Source: Pyrinomonadaceae bacterium
GTDB lineage: Bacteria > Acidobacteriota > Blastocatellia > Pyrinomonadales > Pyrinomonadaceae
DNA: 64,000 nucleotides
Assembly: GCA_021228405.1 (NCBI GenBank)
Contig: JAJQRF010000010.1
Coordinates: 1-64,000, forward strand
Reading direction: 5' to 3'
Shown: one piece after another, positions 16,624-25,436 of the stretch
How positions within the stretch are numbered: position 1 is the first letter of the stretch
How the letters are laid out: each line of letters begins with the position of its first letter
The notes under the pieces: model-generated
Databases searched by the model: none
What the model saw: only the letters and a program-made list of their open reading frames with translations
What the model was told of the DNA's origin: nothing
Translations under genes and position numbers: made by a program

Positions 16624-18828
16624 ATGAGAATCCAACTCTTTCTTGCGCTCTTTTTGCTGTGTTCAATTTCGATGCCCGCACAGCTTCGCTCTAAAACTAA
16701 AACGCCTAATCCGCTCCCTGCAAGGGTATTTGACGAAAACCCGAATGCAACTCAACTTCCGATCAAGCGTGTCATCCTGTATTCAAACGGGGTTGCCTAC
16801 ATCGAACGCCGCGGCATCGTGTCGGGAAATGCGGAGATAAATCTTTCATTTAAACAATCGCAGGTTGACGACGTTCTGAAATCAATGGTGGTTCTGGATT
16901 TGGGACAGGGACGCATCGGCGCGGTTTCTTACAATTCATCCGCGCCGCCGAGCGCGAAAATGGCGGAAATTCCCTTTTCGGTCGATGCCCAGTCGGGCGC
17001 GGCAACGGGAATTGCAGGCGTTCTCGCACAGCTTCAGGGTGCAAAGGTCGCGGTTGCGGGCGCAAAAGGCACAGCTTCGGGTTCGATCCTGACGATCGAA
17101 AAGCGGCAGACCATTTTTGAAACGAATAAACCGCCGGTGACGAAAACCTTTCTCGTCATTGCAAGCGAAACGGGCGAGATTTCGAGTTTCGATCTCGATG
17201 ACGTGAAATCGGTCAAGCTTCTCGAAGAAGGAACGAAACGCGACGTGAACGAATTTGCGACGGCTTCGGCTTCGACCAGACGGCGCGATGCGAAAACCAT
17301 TACCGTCACGAGTTCGGGAAGCGGTGCACGGGAAATGCTTATCAGTTACACGATCGCCGCGCCGATCTGGAAAACGACTTACCGCGTCGTTTTGGATCAG
17401 GAAGGCAAACCTTTCTTTCAAGGTTGGGCGATTGTCGATAATGTTTCCGACGAAGATTGGAAGGATGTCAAACTTTCGCTTATTTCGGGCTTGCCGATCT
17501 CTTTTATCCAGCCCATCCAACAGCCTTTCTACCGCTATCGTCCCGTTGTTCCGATTCCGAACGATCTGAAATTGAGTCCGCAGGTTTATGACGAAGGCGG
17601 CAATCTGCAATCCGGCAATGGTTCGGGGTCGGGTTACGGAAGCGGCGTATCAAATCAGTCGGTGCAGAATTTGCCGATAAACGGTAGAAATCAAACAAGT
17701 CTTTTACAACTTCAAGGGAGCGCGGCAAGCCAAAATTCGTTTATCGTTGACGGTCAGGAGCTTCGGTCGAATTATCGTTCGGCACAAGGCGAAATTTCCG
17801 TCAGTTCGGCTTTATCGAGCGGAACGTCGGGCGTTGAAACTGCCGCTTCGGGCGAAGAATTGGGCGATCTTTTTGAATATCGGATCGAACAGCCGATGAC
17901 CGTCCTGCGCGACCGTTCGGCGTTGATTCCGATAGTGCAGACGAAAATGGACGGCGAACGCGCCGCGATCTATAACGAAGCCACGCGCCGCGACCGACCG
18001 ATGGGCGGAATGCTTTTGAAAAATCTAACTCCGCTCACGTTTGAGGGCGGAAGCCTGACCGTCATCGACCGCGACGCTTACGCGGGTGAGGCTTTGATGG
18101 AACGGCTCAAACCGAAGGAACAGCGGCTCATTTCGTTCGCTCTGGATTTAGGCACGAGCGTGCGCGTCCGAAATTCCGCCGACCGCGAACCCGCAAAGCT
18201 GGTCAAGGTCGTCAACGGCGTTCTGGAAATTCATTTCTTCCAGACGAACGAAAAGATTTATCAGATCGAAAATCAGACCGACAAGCCGAAGGTTCTATAC
18301 GTCGAATATCCCGTCCGCGAAGGCTGGACTTTGACCGACGACACGCCGAAACCCGATTATACGACCCAGCGTTATCACCGTTTCCGCGTCGAGTTGAAGC
18401 CGTTTGAAAAAACCGATCTGAAAGTCGGCGAACGGCAGGGATTAATGGAAACTTACGCGTTGACGAACATCACTCAAAACGAGATTCAGTTGTTTCTCTC
18501 GCGTAAATACATCGACGAGGCGATGAAACGGAAACTCGAAAAACTCGTTGACCTTCGCCAGCAGATCAGCCAGATCGAACAAAGAAAAGAGGCTTTGGAA
18601 GACGAAGAAGAAAAGATTTCCGCCGACCAGAAACGTCTGCGCGAAAACATCGAAGCCTTAGCCAAAACGCCCGAAGCGAAAACCCTCATCACGCGTTACA
18701 TTTCAAAAGCGAACGATCAGGAAACACGCCTCGAAGCAATCGAAAAGGAAACCGCGCAACTTGAAGCCGAACAGCAAAAACTTGAAAGAGAATTGGCGGT
18801 CGAGATCAGAAACTTTGAAATAAAATAA
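16624..18828 (+). CDS. DUF4139-type secreted protein with a receptor-plug-like insertion
   Basis: A 734-residue protein with a signal peptide (1-19, ending MPAQ). The architecture fits the DUF4139 family: an N-terminal domain (LPIKRVILYSNGVAYIERRG, then VDDVLKSMVVLDLG), a central beta domain (SYTIAAPIWKTTYRVVL, GWAIVDNVSDEDWKDVKLSL, the family core), and a C-terminal coiled coil (about 640-730, Glu/Lys/Gln-rich). Residues about 346-383 carry LPINGRNQTSLLQLQG and SFIVDGQELRSN, a wording otherwise typical of the plug domain of acidobacterial Oar-like TonB receptors. Function unknown; cell-envelope role inferred. Confidence 0.8.
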   Translation: MRIQLFLALFLLCSISMPAQLRSKTKTPNPLPARVFDENPNATQLPIKRVILYSNGVAYIERRGIVSGNAEINLSFKQSQVDDVLKSMVVLDLGQGRIGAVSYNSSAPPSAKMAEIPFSVDAQSGAATGIAGVLAQLQGAKVAVAGAKGTASGSILTIEKRQTIFETNKPPVTKTFLVIASETGEISSFDLDDVKSVKLLEEGTKRDVNEFATASASTRRRDAKTITVTSSGSGAREMLISYTIAAPIWKTTYRVVLDQEGKPFFQGWAIVDNVSDEDWKDVKLSLISGLPISFIQPIQQPFYRYRPVVPIPNDLKLSPQVYDEGGNLQSGNGSGSGYGSGVSNQSVQNLPINGRNQTSLLQLQGSAASQNSFIVDGQELRSNYRSAQGEISVSSALSSGTSGVETAASGEELGDLFEYRIEQPMTVLRDRSALIPIVQTKMDGERAAIYNEATRRDRPMGGMLLKNLTPLTFEGGSLTVIDRDAYAGEALMERLKPKEQRLISFALDLGTSVRVRNSADREPAKLVKVVNGVLEIHFFQTNEKIYQIENQTDKPKVLYVEYPVREGWTLTDDTPKPDYTTQRYHRFRVELKPFEKTDLKVGERQGLMETYALTNITQNEIQLFLSRKYIDEAMKRKLEKLVDLRQQISQIEQRKEALEDEEEKISADQKRLRENIEALAKTPEAKTLITRYISKANDQETRLEAIEKETAQLEAEQQKLERELAVEIRNFEIK

Positions 18829-18831
18829 TGT

Positions 18832-18900
18832 GAGTGGATAACGGATAATGGATAGTTGATAATTACTTGCTATCAATATCCATTATCCGTTATCACCTAT
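18832..18900. repeat. Heptamer-repeat palindrome (GGATAAC / GGATAGT type) between convergent genes
   Basis: The left arm GGATAACGGATAATGGATAG and the right arm's complement GATAACGGATAATGGATA match closely around a short loop. It separates the stops of the DUF4139 gene and the NagX-like gene. Confidence 0.9.
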
Positions 18901-18902
18901 TT

Positions 18903-20030
18903 TCAAACTTTGATGTAAATCTGTTTGCGGTATAAAAGCCACATCCAGAAGAGGAAGAAAAGAATAAAACAAATCGCAAACATCAACGAAGCATTGATCG
19001 GCGACGCGACGGAAAGAAAAAACGTTTCAAAAATCCAGCCCTGCAACGAAGTTTGTTCGCCGTCTGCGCCCGTTACTTTGATAACGCCCAAAATCCGTGC
19101 AAATAATCCCGAAAAAATGTATAAAGCGAGCGCATTGACACCGAATGTCACGAACGGTTTCGCCCATTTTTTGTAACCTTGAATATCGACCAGCCAGTAG
19201 CAAAATCCCAAAAAGCAAAGCGCAAATCCCGCCGTGACGACCGTGTAGGAACTCGTCCACAAGGCTTTATTGAACGGAAAAAAGAAGCTCCACGCCCAAC
19301 CGATTGCGAGCAATGTGACTCCGAAAAATAAGATTCCGCTGACCTTCTCCATATCACTTCGCTTCGATTTTATCCACGTCCCCGTCAGAACGCCTGAAAG
19401 TGTCGTCACGAGCGCGGGAAGCGTCGAAAGAATGCCTTCGGGATCGTAAACCTTCGCCTGTTTCCAGATATGATTCGGTCCGAAAACCTGCATATCAAGA
19501 TAAGCGGCAAGATTGCAGGCTTTGTCGTCGATCGTCGTGACCGCACAGCCCGGAACCGGAATATTAGTCATCAGAAACCAGTAAACCAATAAAATCCCGA
19601 TGCTGATGCCGAGTTGCTGTTTCCAGTTCGTATGCAGGAAAATGATCGAAACGATCGCGTAACAAACCGCGATTCGTTGTAAAACGCCCGGAATTCTTAA
19701 GTTTGCAAAATCGAAATAAGGAAAAAGATGCAGAAAAAGCCCGATCGCAAAGATCGTCGCGGCGCGCCGGAATATTTTCAGGTAAACATCGCGCGTGATG
19801 CCTTCCGCGATACGTTTGCCGAGGGCGATCGGAATTGCCACGCCGACAATAAACAAAAAGAACGGAAAAATAAAATCGGTCGGCGTGATGCCGTGCCATT
19901 CAGCGTGTTCGAGCGGGTCATAAATCGCGCTCCAAGTGCCGGGATTGTTGACCAAAACCATTCCCGCAATGGTCATCCCGCGAAAAACATCGAGCGACAA
20001 AAGCCGCGTTTTGACGATCTCTTCAGACAT
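18903..20030 (-). CDS. NagX/HGSNAT-like membrane acyltransferase
   Basis: A 375-residue membrane protein with about ten transmembrane helices. The start RLLSLDVFRGMTIAGMVLVNN, followed by HAEWHGITPTDFIFPFFLFIVGVAIP, is the signature of the heparan-alpha-glucosaminide N-acetyltransferase / NagX family (DUF1624/DUF5009), which moves acetyl groups from cytoplasmic acetyl-CoA to amino sugars across the membrane. The catalytic His of the human enzyme corresponds to the conserved H in AEWHG. It is the last gene of a leftward dnaB - YfiT-like - nagX-like run, 80 bp after the YfiT-like gene. Confidence 0.85.
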   Translation of the reverse strand: MSEEIVKTRLLSLDVFRGMTIAGMVLVNNPGTWSAIYDPLEHAEWHGITPTDFIFPFFLFIVGVAIPIALGKRIAEGITRDVYLKIFRRAATIFAIGLFLHLFPYFDFANLRIPGVLQRIAVCYAIVSIIFLHTNWKQQLGISIGILLVYWFLMTNIPVPGCAVTTIDDKACNLAAYLDMQVFGPNHIWKQAKVYDPEGILSTLPALVTTLSGVLTGTWIKSKRSDMEKVSGILFFGVTLLAIGWAWSFFFPFNKALWTSSYTVVTAGFALCFLGFCYWLVDIQGYKKWAKPFVTFGVNALALYIFSGLFARILGVIKVTGADGEQTSLQGWIFETFFLSVASPINASLMFAICFILFFLFWMWLLYRKQIYIKV

Positions 20031-20110
20031 TTAATTGTTTTCCTTTTTTCTCAGACAGATTTTATTCATCAAAACACAATTCCGAAAAATCTCAAAATAA
20101 AAAAGGCTTT

Positions 20111-20638
20111 CTACCAGCCTTTTCTCGTCCTTAAACTCGTAATATGTGCCGTGTGATGACGGCTGTGCCAACCGTAAAGCGCGAGAAACTGCTCGACCGT
20201 CCATTGTCCCGAATCGGGATGAATTAACGGTCGCTGAAAATCTTCTTCCGTAAACGAATTGAGCAAAGTCATCCAACGCAGATGAATTCCCTGCAAAATA
20301 TCGAGCGAAACCTGAACCGGCAATTTGTAATCTTCCGCCTGCGCCCAACGGTCTTCAAAATAAGGTCGAATAGTCGGATTATCCTCGGTTAAAGCAAGCT
20401 TGAAACGGCAGATCGAATTAATATGCGAATCGGCAACGTGATGCACGACCTGCCGCACCGTCCAACCGCCCGGACGATATTCCGTGTCGAGTTGTTCGTC
20501 GTTTAACCCTTCGACCGCTTTCGCCAAAGTTTCGGGCAAATCCGCAATAGTTTGTATGTTCGCTTTTCGCAGTTCAGGCGTTAATTCGATGTTTTTATCG
20601 AATTCGCCGATCGGGTAACTCAAATTATTCTCCGCCAT
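20111..20638 (-). CDS. YfiT/DinB-family metal-dependent enzyme
   Basis: A 175-residue four-helix protein of the YfiT branch of the DinB superfamily. It starts MAENNLSYPIGEFDK, like YfiT (xxLxYPIGxF). The metal triad is visible as the His in VVHHVADSH and the pair in WHSRHHTAH. Relatives act as thiol-dependent transferases (bacillithiol S-transferase type) or hydrolases. The ATG at 20638 is preferred to one 30 bp upstream because it matches the family N-terminus; it overlaps the 3' end of dnaB by 14 bp, implying translational coupling. Confidence 0.85.
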   Translation of the reverse strand: MAENNLSYPIGEFDKNIELTPELRKANIQTIADLPETLAKAVEGLNDEQLDTEYRPGGWTVRQVVHHVADSHINSICRFKLALTEDNPTIRPYFEDRWAQAEDYKLPVQVSLDILQGIHLRWMTLLNSFTEEDFQRPLIHPDSGQWTVEQFLALYGWHSRHHTAHITSLRTRKGW

Positions 20639-23291
20639 CGCTCTGATAATCTCCATAATAATTTTCAAACCTGGTAAATTCCTTCAAAAACGCCAACCGC
20701 ACCGTTCCCGTCGGACCGTTGCGCTGTTTCGAGATTAAAATATCCGCCACGCCCGCATTTTCCTCACTCGGTTTGTAATATTCCTCGCGGTAAATAAACA
20801 TCACCACGTCGGCATCCTGCTCGATGCTATTGTGAGCAATAAACCCCTTAGATACAAAGTTTGCGTAATCTTTAACAGTTAGATCGAAGACTTCGGTTTC
20901 ACCGTCGGGCGTAATAGAAATGATCTCATCCCAATAAACATCGCTTAGCGAAAGTTTGAGTAAATCATCAGAATTTATCGCTTTTGCAATTCTCAAAGCT
21001 CTATTGCGGCTGATATTTTGTTTATAAATCCGTGTTCCGCAATATCGCGTCGAAATCCGCTCGAACATTTGTCTGGTCGTCATTCCGTTCGTCTTCATCG
21101 CCGGAACGACATATTTTTGCCAAACTTCGTTGGGAATTGAATCCCGATTTGAATTAGCAGATGTTCGAGAAATAAAATTTTTAACCTTTTCCAATGATTG
21201 ATTTTTATATGCTCCGACGGCTTTTATAGTTTCGATAAACTTTTCAATATCGGATTTTCCGCTCACGATCACATGATATTGCATCATTCCTTTTGCACCT
21301 TGCGAAATTTCTCTTAATCTCGCATTGATACCGATACGCAAAAGTAGATTTTGAACGTCTTCCGCCAATTTTCGACTGCTCGAAGCGTAATAAATTCCCG
21401 GATGGTGATTTGATTTTTCATTTACCCAAATACAACCGTCCGTTGCCCAAAGATGACGTAAAAATAGTGCGACGGCTTCGGTTGGCTGTGTAAATATTTT
21501 CGACGGAACGAATTTTTCGTGCGAACGCAACCCCCAAATGCCTAGTTCGTCGAGCCATTCGGCAACTGCACTGCGGACATTGTGCGTGTGGCGGCGCGTC
21601 GATGAAAGATAAACTTGAAACCAAGTTCTTTCTTGTTTGATCTTCGGTAAAACTTCATCGCCGAAAACTTCGATTGCCAGATTTGCAACCGTTTCCGCCA
21701 AATCTTTTTCGCGCGTCGTGTATTGAATCGAATGACGTGGCAAAGTGCAGCCGTCGCCGATCAGATGCGCGAGCAAAGCGATTTCGGCATCCGTCATCGT
21801 TTGTTCGTTTTCGTTTCTGATCTCACGCGGAAGCGCGATACGGTCGCCGATCTTGAATTCGTCGAGCCGCTTCCAACCCGGGAAACCGAAAAATTTGTGA
21901 TTCGCCGTCGCACGAATTTCGCGCCCGAGCCGGGTTTTTAATTTGAAAACAAGCTTGATTCCCGTCGAAAAAGCGTTCGTCACTTCGGCTTTTACCAGAC
22001 CCCAATTTTGTTCGTTCAAAGCCCAAACGCGGAAACCTTTTTTGCCGACCAAATCTTTGATCGGAATTTCTTCGCCCGTATCAGCCAATGTGATCAGACT
22101 TTCACTTGCCAAACAACCCGATTCACGAAGATCGGACATCATCGGTTTCGGCGGATTTCTCGCCTCGGGAGCACGCGAAAGCTGTGAAAGAGCAACGACC
22201 GGAACTTGCAGTTCTTTAGCGAGAGCCTTTAATTCACGCGAGATTTGCGATACTTCCTGCTGACGCGATTCCGAACGCTTTCCGCCCGACATCAACTGCA
22301 AATAATCCACAACGATCAAATCCAGTCTTTTCTGTTCGGCAACCAAACGACGCGTTTTCGCCCGCATTTCCATCACCGAAATTCCGGGCGTGTCGTCGAT
22401 AAACACCTTCGATTCGGAAAGCGTCCCGATCGCCTGCGCCAATCTTCCCCATTCGTCACGCGTCAAATATCCCGTCCTGAAACGATGCGCGTCAACCTTC
22501 GCTTCCGACGAAAGCATACGCATCACAAGCTGTTCTTTCGACATTTCGAGCGAAAAAACCGCGACGACCGCCTTCTCCAAAATCGCCGCATTTTGGGCAA
22601 TCGTCAAACACAATGCCGTTTTGCCCATTGACGGACGCGCGGCGACAATTATCAAATCGGTTTTCTGCAAGCCCGACGTTTTTTCGTCAAAATCTCTGAA
22701 TCCGGTCGAAAGTCCGGTCAGTGCGTGCGACTCGCGTTTGGCATATTCCTGCACTTTGGCGAGAACGGTTTCGGCGATCGGTTGAATATGCGAAAAACCT
22801 TGCCGCGTGCGTTCGTCGGCAAGCGCGAAAATCATCGATTCGGCATTATCCAGAATGACTTCGGCATCGTCTTCTTCGGCGAGGGCTTCGCTCGTGATTT
22901 GATTGCAGACTTTTATCAAATTTCGCACGACCGATTTCGAGCGGACGACCTTCGTATATTCCTGCAAATCTGAAAAATGCGGCAGACCGTAAGTCAGATT
23001 CGTGATCGTCGCAATGCCGCCGATGGATTCGAGCGCGCCGTCTTTTTTCAGTTCTTCGCCGATCAGAATCGGGTCAATGCGTTTTGAAGCGTCAAAAAGC
23101 GCGAGCATCGCCTTGTAGATTTTTCGATGCAGAGGAGAATAAAAATCGTCGGGTTTGAGTTCTTCGATGGCTTGCGAAAGGAGAGCGTTATCGAGCAGAA
23201 TTGCGCCCAGAATCACACGTTCGCTCTCTTCGCTGCTCGGCAAAGGACGTTCGAGAAATTGTTCGCGTTTGTAATCCGTATATTGAGCCAC
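20625..23291 (-). CDS. dnaB: Replicative DNA helicase DnaB, split by an intein
   Basis: An 888-residue precursor; without the intein the helicase is 459 residues, the usual DnaB length. The N-terminal domain covers about 1-160. The RecA-like domain follows with Walker A (AARPSMGKTALCL, about 218-230), VVDYLQL (Walker B) and SQLSRAPE. The intein (residues 393-821) interrupts SDLRESG / SIEQDAD in the catalytic core, so splicing is needed for activity. A terminator (23391-23424) separates it from rplI upstream, so it may have its own promoter. The YfiT-like gene overlaps its 3' end. Confidence 0.97.
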   Translation of the reverse strand: MAQYTDYKREQFLERPLPSSEESERVILGAILLDNALLSQAIEELKPDDFYSPLHRKIYKAMLALFDASKRIDPILIGEELKKDGALESIGGIATITNLTYGLPHFSDLQEYTKVVRSKSVVRNLIKVCNQITSEALAEEDDAEVILDNAESMIFALADERTRQGFSHIQPIAETVLAKVQEYAKRESHALTGLSTGFRDFDEKTSGLQKTDLIIVAARPSMGKTALCLTIAQNAAILEKAVVAVFSLEMSKEQLVMRMLSSEAKVDAHRFRTGYLTRDEWGRLAQAIGTLSESKVFIDDTPGISVMEMRAKTRRLVAEQKRLDLIVVDYLQLMSGGKRSESRQQEVSQISRELKALAKELQVPVVALSQLSRAPEARNPPKPMMSDLRESGCLASESLITLADTGEEIPIKDLVGKKGFRVWALNEQNWGLVKAEVTNAFSTGIKLVFKLKTRLGREIRATANHKFFGFPGWKRLDEFKIGDRIALPREIRNENEQTMTDAEIALLAHLIGDGCTLPRHSIQYTTREKDLAETVANLAIEVFGDEVLPKIKQERTWFQVYLSSTRRHTHNVRSAVAEWLDELGIWGLRSHEKFVPSKIFTQPTEAVALFLRHLWATDGCIWVNEKSNHHPGIYYASSSRKLAEDVQNLLLRIGINARLREISQGAKGMMQYHVIVSGKSDIEKFIETIKAVGAYKNQSLEKVKNFISRTSANSNRDSIPNEVWQKYVVPAMKTNGMTTRQMFERISTRYCGTRIYKQNISRNRALRIAKAINSDDLLKLSLSDVYWDEIISITPDGETEVFDLTVKDYANFVSKGFIAHNSIEQDADVVMFIYREEYYKPSEENAGVADILISKQRNGPTGTVRLAFLKEFTRFENYYGDYQSDGGE
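20829..22115 (-). mobile_element. DnaB intein with LAGLIDADG homing endonuclease
   Basis: 429 residues (393-821 of the precursor), inserted between SDLRESG and SIEQDAD, the same site as the Synechocystis and Rhodothermus DnaB inteins. Splicing residues are intact: Cys1 in CLASESLITLAD (block A), TANH (block B), the block F/G ending FDLTVKDYANFVSKGF then IAHN with the penultimate His and terminal Asn, and Ser as +1 extein residue. A homing endonuclease domain lies in the middle with two degenerate LAGLIDADG motifs, LLAHLIGDG and FLRHLWATDG, both keeping the acidic residue. The element therefore looks complete and possibly still mobile. Confidence 0.95.
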
Positions 23292-23390
23292 AATTTTTAA
23301 TTAAATACTTTTTGACAGTCGGCTAACTCAAGCAAAAGCCGTAATTTCGGCTTTAACTTTGTCATCCGATGATTTTTTTGGAAAAAATTA

Positions 23391-23424
23391 AAGACTGCAA
23401 GTTCACCAAAAAACTTGCAGTCTT
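23391..23424 (-). terminator. Rho-independent terminator after rplI
   Basis: AAGACTGCAAGTT (23391-23403) pairs with AACTTGCAGTCTT (23412-23424), a perfect 13-bp stem. On the leftward strand it is followed by TTAATTTTTT. It separates the ribosomal protein operon from dnaB. Confidence 0.85.
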
Positions 23425-23480
23425 GATAATACTATTAACCTGAATTTCTGACAAAGAAATCAGATTAAATAATTTATGAA

Positions 23481-24011
23481 TTAGCTTTCGCTTTCTTCGG
23501 TCGCCGTTTCTTCGGCGGCAGGTTCGTCTGCTTTTTCGGCTTTCGGTTCTGCAACCGCGCCTTCAGCTGTTACGGTGACGGGAATATCGATCGAAACTTC
23601 GCGGTGAAGTTTGACGCTGACGGTGTATTCACCCGTTTCTTTGATCGCGTCTTTCAAAACGATCTTGCGGCGGTCGATCTCGTAGCCTTTTGCCTGAATC
23701 GCTTCGGCAATGTCCATCGAAGTAACCGAACCGAAAAGCTGTCCGCTTTCTCCCGCACGGCGTTCAAAACTGAGCGCGATATTGCCCATTTGCCCGGCTT
23801 GCGCTTCGGCGGTTGCTTTTTCGACCGCCGCTTTTTTCAGAAGCGAAGCACGTTCCTGTTCGATCTGTTTGACGTTTCCTTTCGTTGCCAGAGTCGCCAG
23901 ACCTTGCGGTAACAGGTAATTACGCGCATATCCGGCTTTCACCTTAACGACTTCGCCGCGACCGCCCAAGTTTTCAATGTCTTCTCTTAAAAGAATTTTC
24001 GTTGTTGCCAT
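23481..24011 (-). CDS. rplI: 50S ribosomal protein L9
   Basis: A 176-residue L9. The N-terminal rRNA-binding domain is typical (ILLREDIENLGGRGEVVKVKAGYARNYLLPQ split here as the L9 signature GRGEVVKVKAGYARNYLLP), followed by the long connecting helix and the C-terminal domain ending near residue 148. It is about 28 residues longer than common L9 because of an acidic Ala/Glu tail (EPKAEKADEPAAEETATEE). A strong AAGGAGG site precedes the start. Last gene of rpsF-rpsR-rplI. Confidence 0.97.
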   Translation of the reverse strand: MATTKILLREDIENLGGRGEVVKVKAGYARNYLLPQGLATLATKGNVKQIEQERASLLKKAAVEKATAEAQAGQMGNIALSFERRAGESGQLFGSVTSMDIAEAIQAKGYEIDRRKIVLKDAIKETGEYTVSVKLHREVSIDIPVTVTAEGAVAEPKAEKADEPAAEETATEESES

Positions 24012-24034
24012 AATTTTATAAAAACCTCCTTGAG

Positions 24035-24322
24035 TTAGTCTGCGACAAACGGGATCAACGCCATTGCGCGCGCACGTTTGATCGCTTTCGCGATACGGCG
24101 TTGGTCTTTTGCGGTGATGCCCGAAATACGGCGCGGCATAATTTTTCCGCGTTCGGGGATGAATTGTTTCAAATAATCAACATCCTTCCAATCAACGTAA
24201 TCAGGCACGACCTGACGCGGACGGCGGCGTTGAAAACGGCGCGGCATTTTTTCGATAAATTCCGAATCAATGCCTGTTTCAATATCTCTTTCGTCAATAA
24301 ACTCTCTTTCGTTATCTGCCAT
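24035..24322 (-). CDS. rpsR: 30S ribosomal protein S18
   Basis: A 95-residue S18. The conserved core is present: [19 protein letters not shown], then [20 protein letters not shown] and [11 protein letters not shown]. An acidic N-terminal extension of about 20 residues is added. AGGAGG precedes the start, and it sits 17 bp after rpsF. S18 binds the platform of the 30S subunit together with S6, whose gene is upstream. Confidence 0.97.
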   Translation of the reverse strand: MADNEREFIDERDIETGIDSEFIEKMPRRFQRRRPRQVVPDYVDWKDVDYLKQFIPERGKIMPRRISGITAKDQRRIAKAIKRARAMALIPFVAD

Positions 24323-24339
24323 TTTAACCTCCTATTGAA

Positions 24340-24741
24340 TTACTGGGCATCTGCCGTTTCCTGCGCCGCGTCTTCCGTGTTGCGGAAGCTGGCGCGTTTC
24401 TTCGATTTATTTTCGCGTTTCAGACGTTTTTTATCAGCCGCTTTACGGTCTTCGTCCACGCGAACCGTCATAAAGCGAATGATCGTTTCATTAACGCGCA
24501 TACGGCGTTCGAGTTCGGCAATTTCCTGTCCCGAGCCTTCGATCTCGAAAAGAACGTAATAGCCTTCTTTCTTCTTGTTGATCGGGTAAGCCATTTTACG
24601 CCGTCCCATATCGTCAACTCTGACGACGCTTCCGCCTTCCGTTTCGACTAATTTGCCGATTGCTTCATTTAATTTACCGATAGTTTCGTCCGATGTTTCA
24701 GGATCGGCGATAAACATTACTTCGTATACTCTATTTGCCAA
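24340..24741 (-). CDS. rpsF: 30S ribosomal protein S6, TTG start
   Basis: A 133-residue S6: RVYEVMFIADPETSDE, MGRRKMAYPINKKKEGYY and RRMRVNETIIRFMTVRV mark the family; the Lys/Arg-rich C-terminal tail is extended. The start is taken as TTG at 24741 because AGGAGG lies at 24750-24755 with 8-nt spacing and the family begins exactly here; a frame extension to 24789 would run through the ribosome binding site. There is no ssb gene between rpsF and rpsR, unlike many bacteria. Confidence 0.95.
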   Translation of the reverse strand: MANRVYEVMFIADPETSDETIGKLNEAIGKLVETEGGSVVRVDDMGRRKMAYPINKKKEGYYVLFEIEGSGQEIAELERRMRVNETIIRFMTVRVDEDRKAADKKRLKRENKSKKRASFRNTEDAAQETADAQ

Positions 24742-24813
24742 TTTCTTTTCCTCCTTTTGGCTCTCAAGCTTTATTTTTCGATAAAGCAAGAAGGTTTTGA
24801 GATTGTTTCATCT

Positions 24814-25392
24814 CTAGTTAAACTGCGCCATCGCTTTTTCGACTCCGTCCGAAACGACGGTACGAATTGCTTCGGCACTTTTGTCTAAAACTTCCTCGAT
24901 CGTGGCGGCTTCCGTCTTTGAAAAATTTTCCAACACGAAATTTCGCATACTTGCAAGCGGATGTTCGGGCTGGATTCCGATTCGTAAACGGGTGAATTCA
25001 TTCGTTCTCAAACAATTGATGATCGATTTGAGTCCGTTTTGTCCGCCGTCCGACCCCTTCGGTCGAAACCGAATCTTGCCGATCGGCAGGGCGAGATCAT
25101 CAGTTATCACGATCAATTTTTCAATACTTCGATTCGGCTTTTTCAGCAAACAACTGACCGATTCACCGCTTAAATTCATAAAGGTCTGCGGTTTGACGAG
25201 TTCGACGATTCTTCCGCCAATCTCGCCGCGTCCGATCAGTGCGCGGCATTCTTCGCGTTTGACTTGCGTTTGCAGTTCCTGCGCCAGCTTGTCAATCAGC
25301 ATAAAACCGAGATTATGCCGCGTTTTTTCGTATTGCTTGCCCGGATTTCCGAGTCCGACGATCAGCCAGTTTTTATCCGAAAGCGATTCCAT
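24814..25392 (-). CDS. pth: Peptidyl-tRNA hydrolase
   Basis: A 192-residue cytoplasmic enzyme that frees tRNA from peptidyl-tRNA dropped by stalled ribosomes. The family signature IVGLGNPGKQYEKTRHNLGF is at residues 11-30, with catalytic His26 and Asn16. FMNLSGESV and TDDLALPIGKIRFRPKGSDG supply the second Asn and the catalytic Asp; GGQNGLKSI follows. It is 45 bp downstream of rplY and upstream of rpsF, the conserved prs-rplY-pth order. Confidence 0.97.
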   Translation of the reverse strand: MESLSDKNWLIVGLGNPGKQYEKTRHNLGFMLIDKLAQELQTQVKREECRALIGRGEIGGRIVELVKPQTFMNLSGESVSCLLKKPNRSIEKLIVITDDLALPIGKIRFRPKGSDGGQNGLKSIINCLRTNEFTRLRIGIQPEHPLASMRNFVLENFSKTEAATIEEVLDKSAEAIRTVVSDGVEKAMAQFN

Positions 25393-25436
25393 AATTTGCT
25401 TCGATAAAATTTCTATCGAATATGCTTCCGAAAAAA

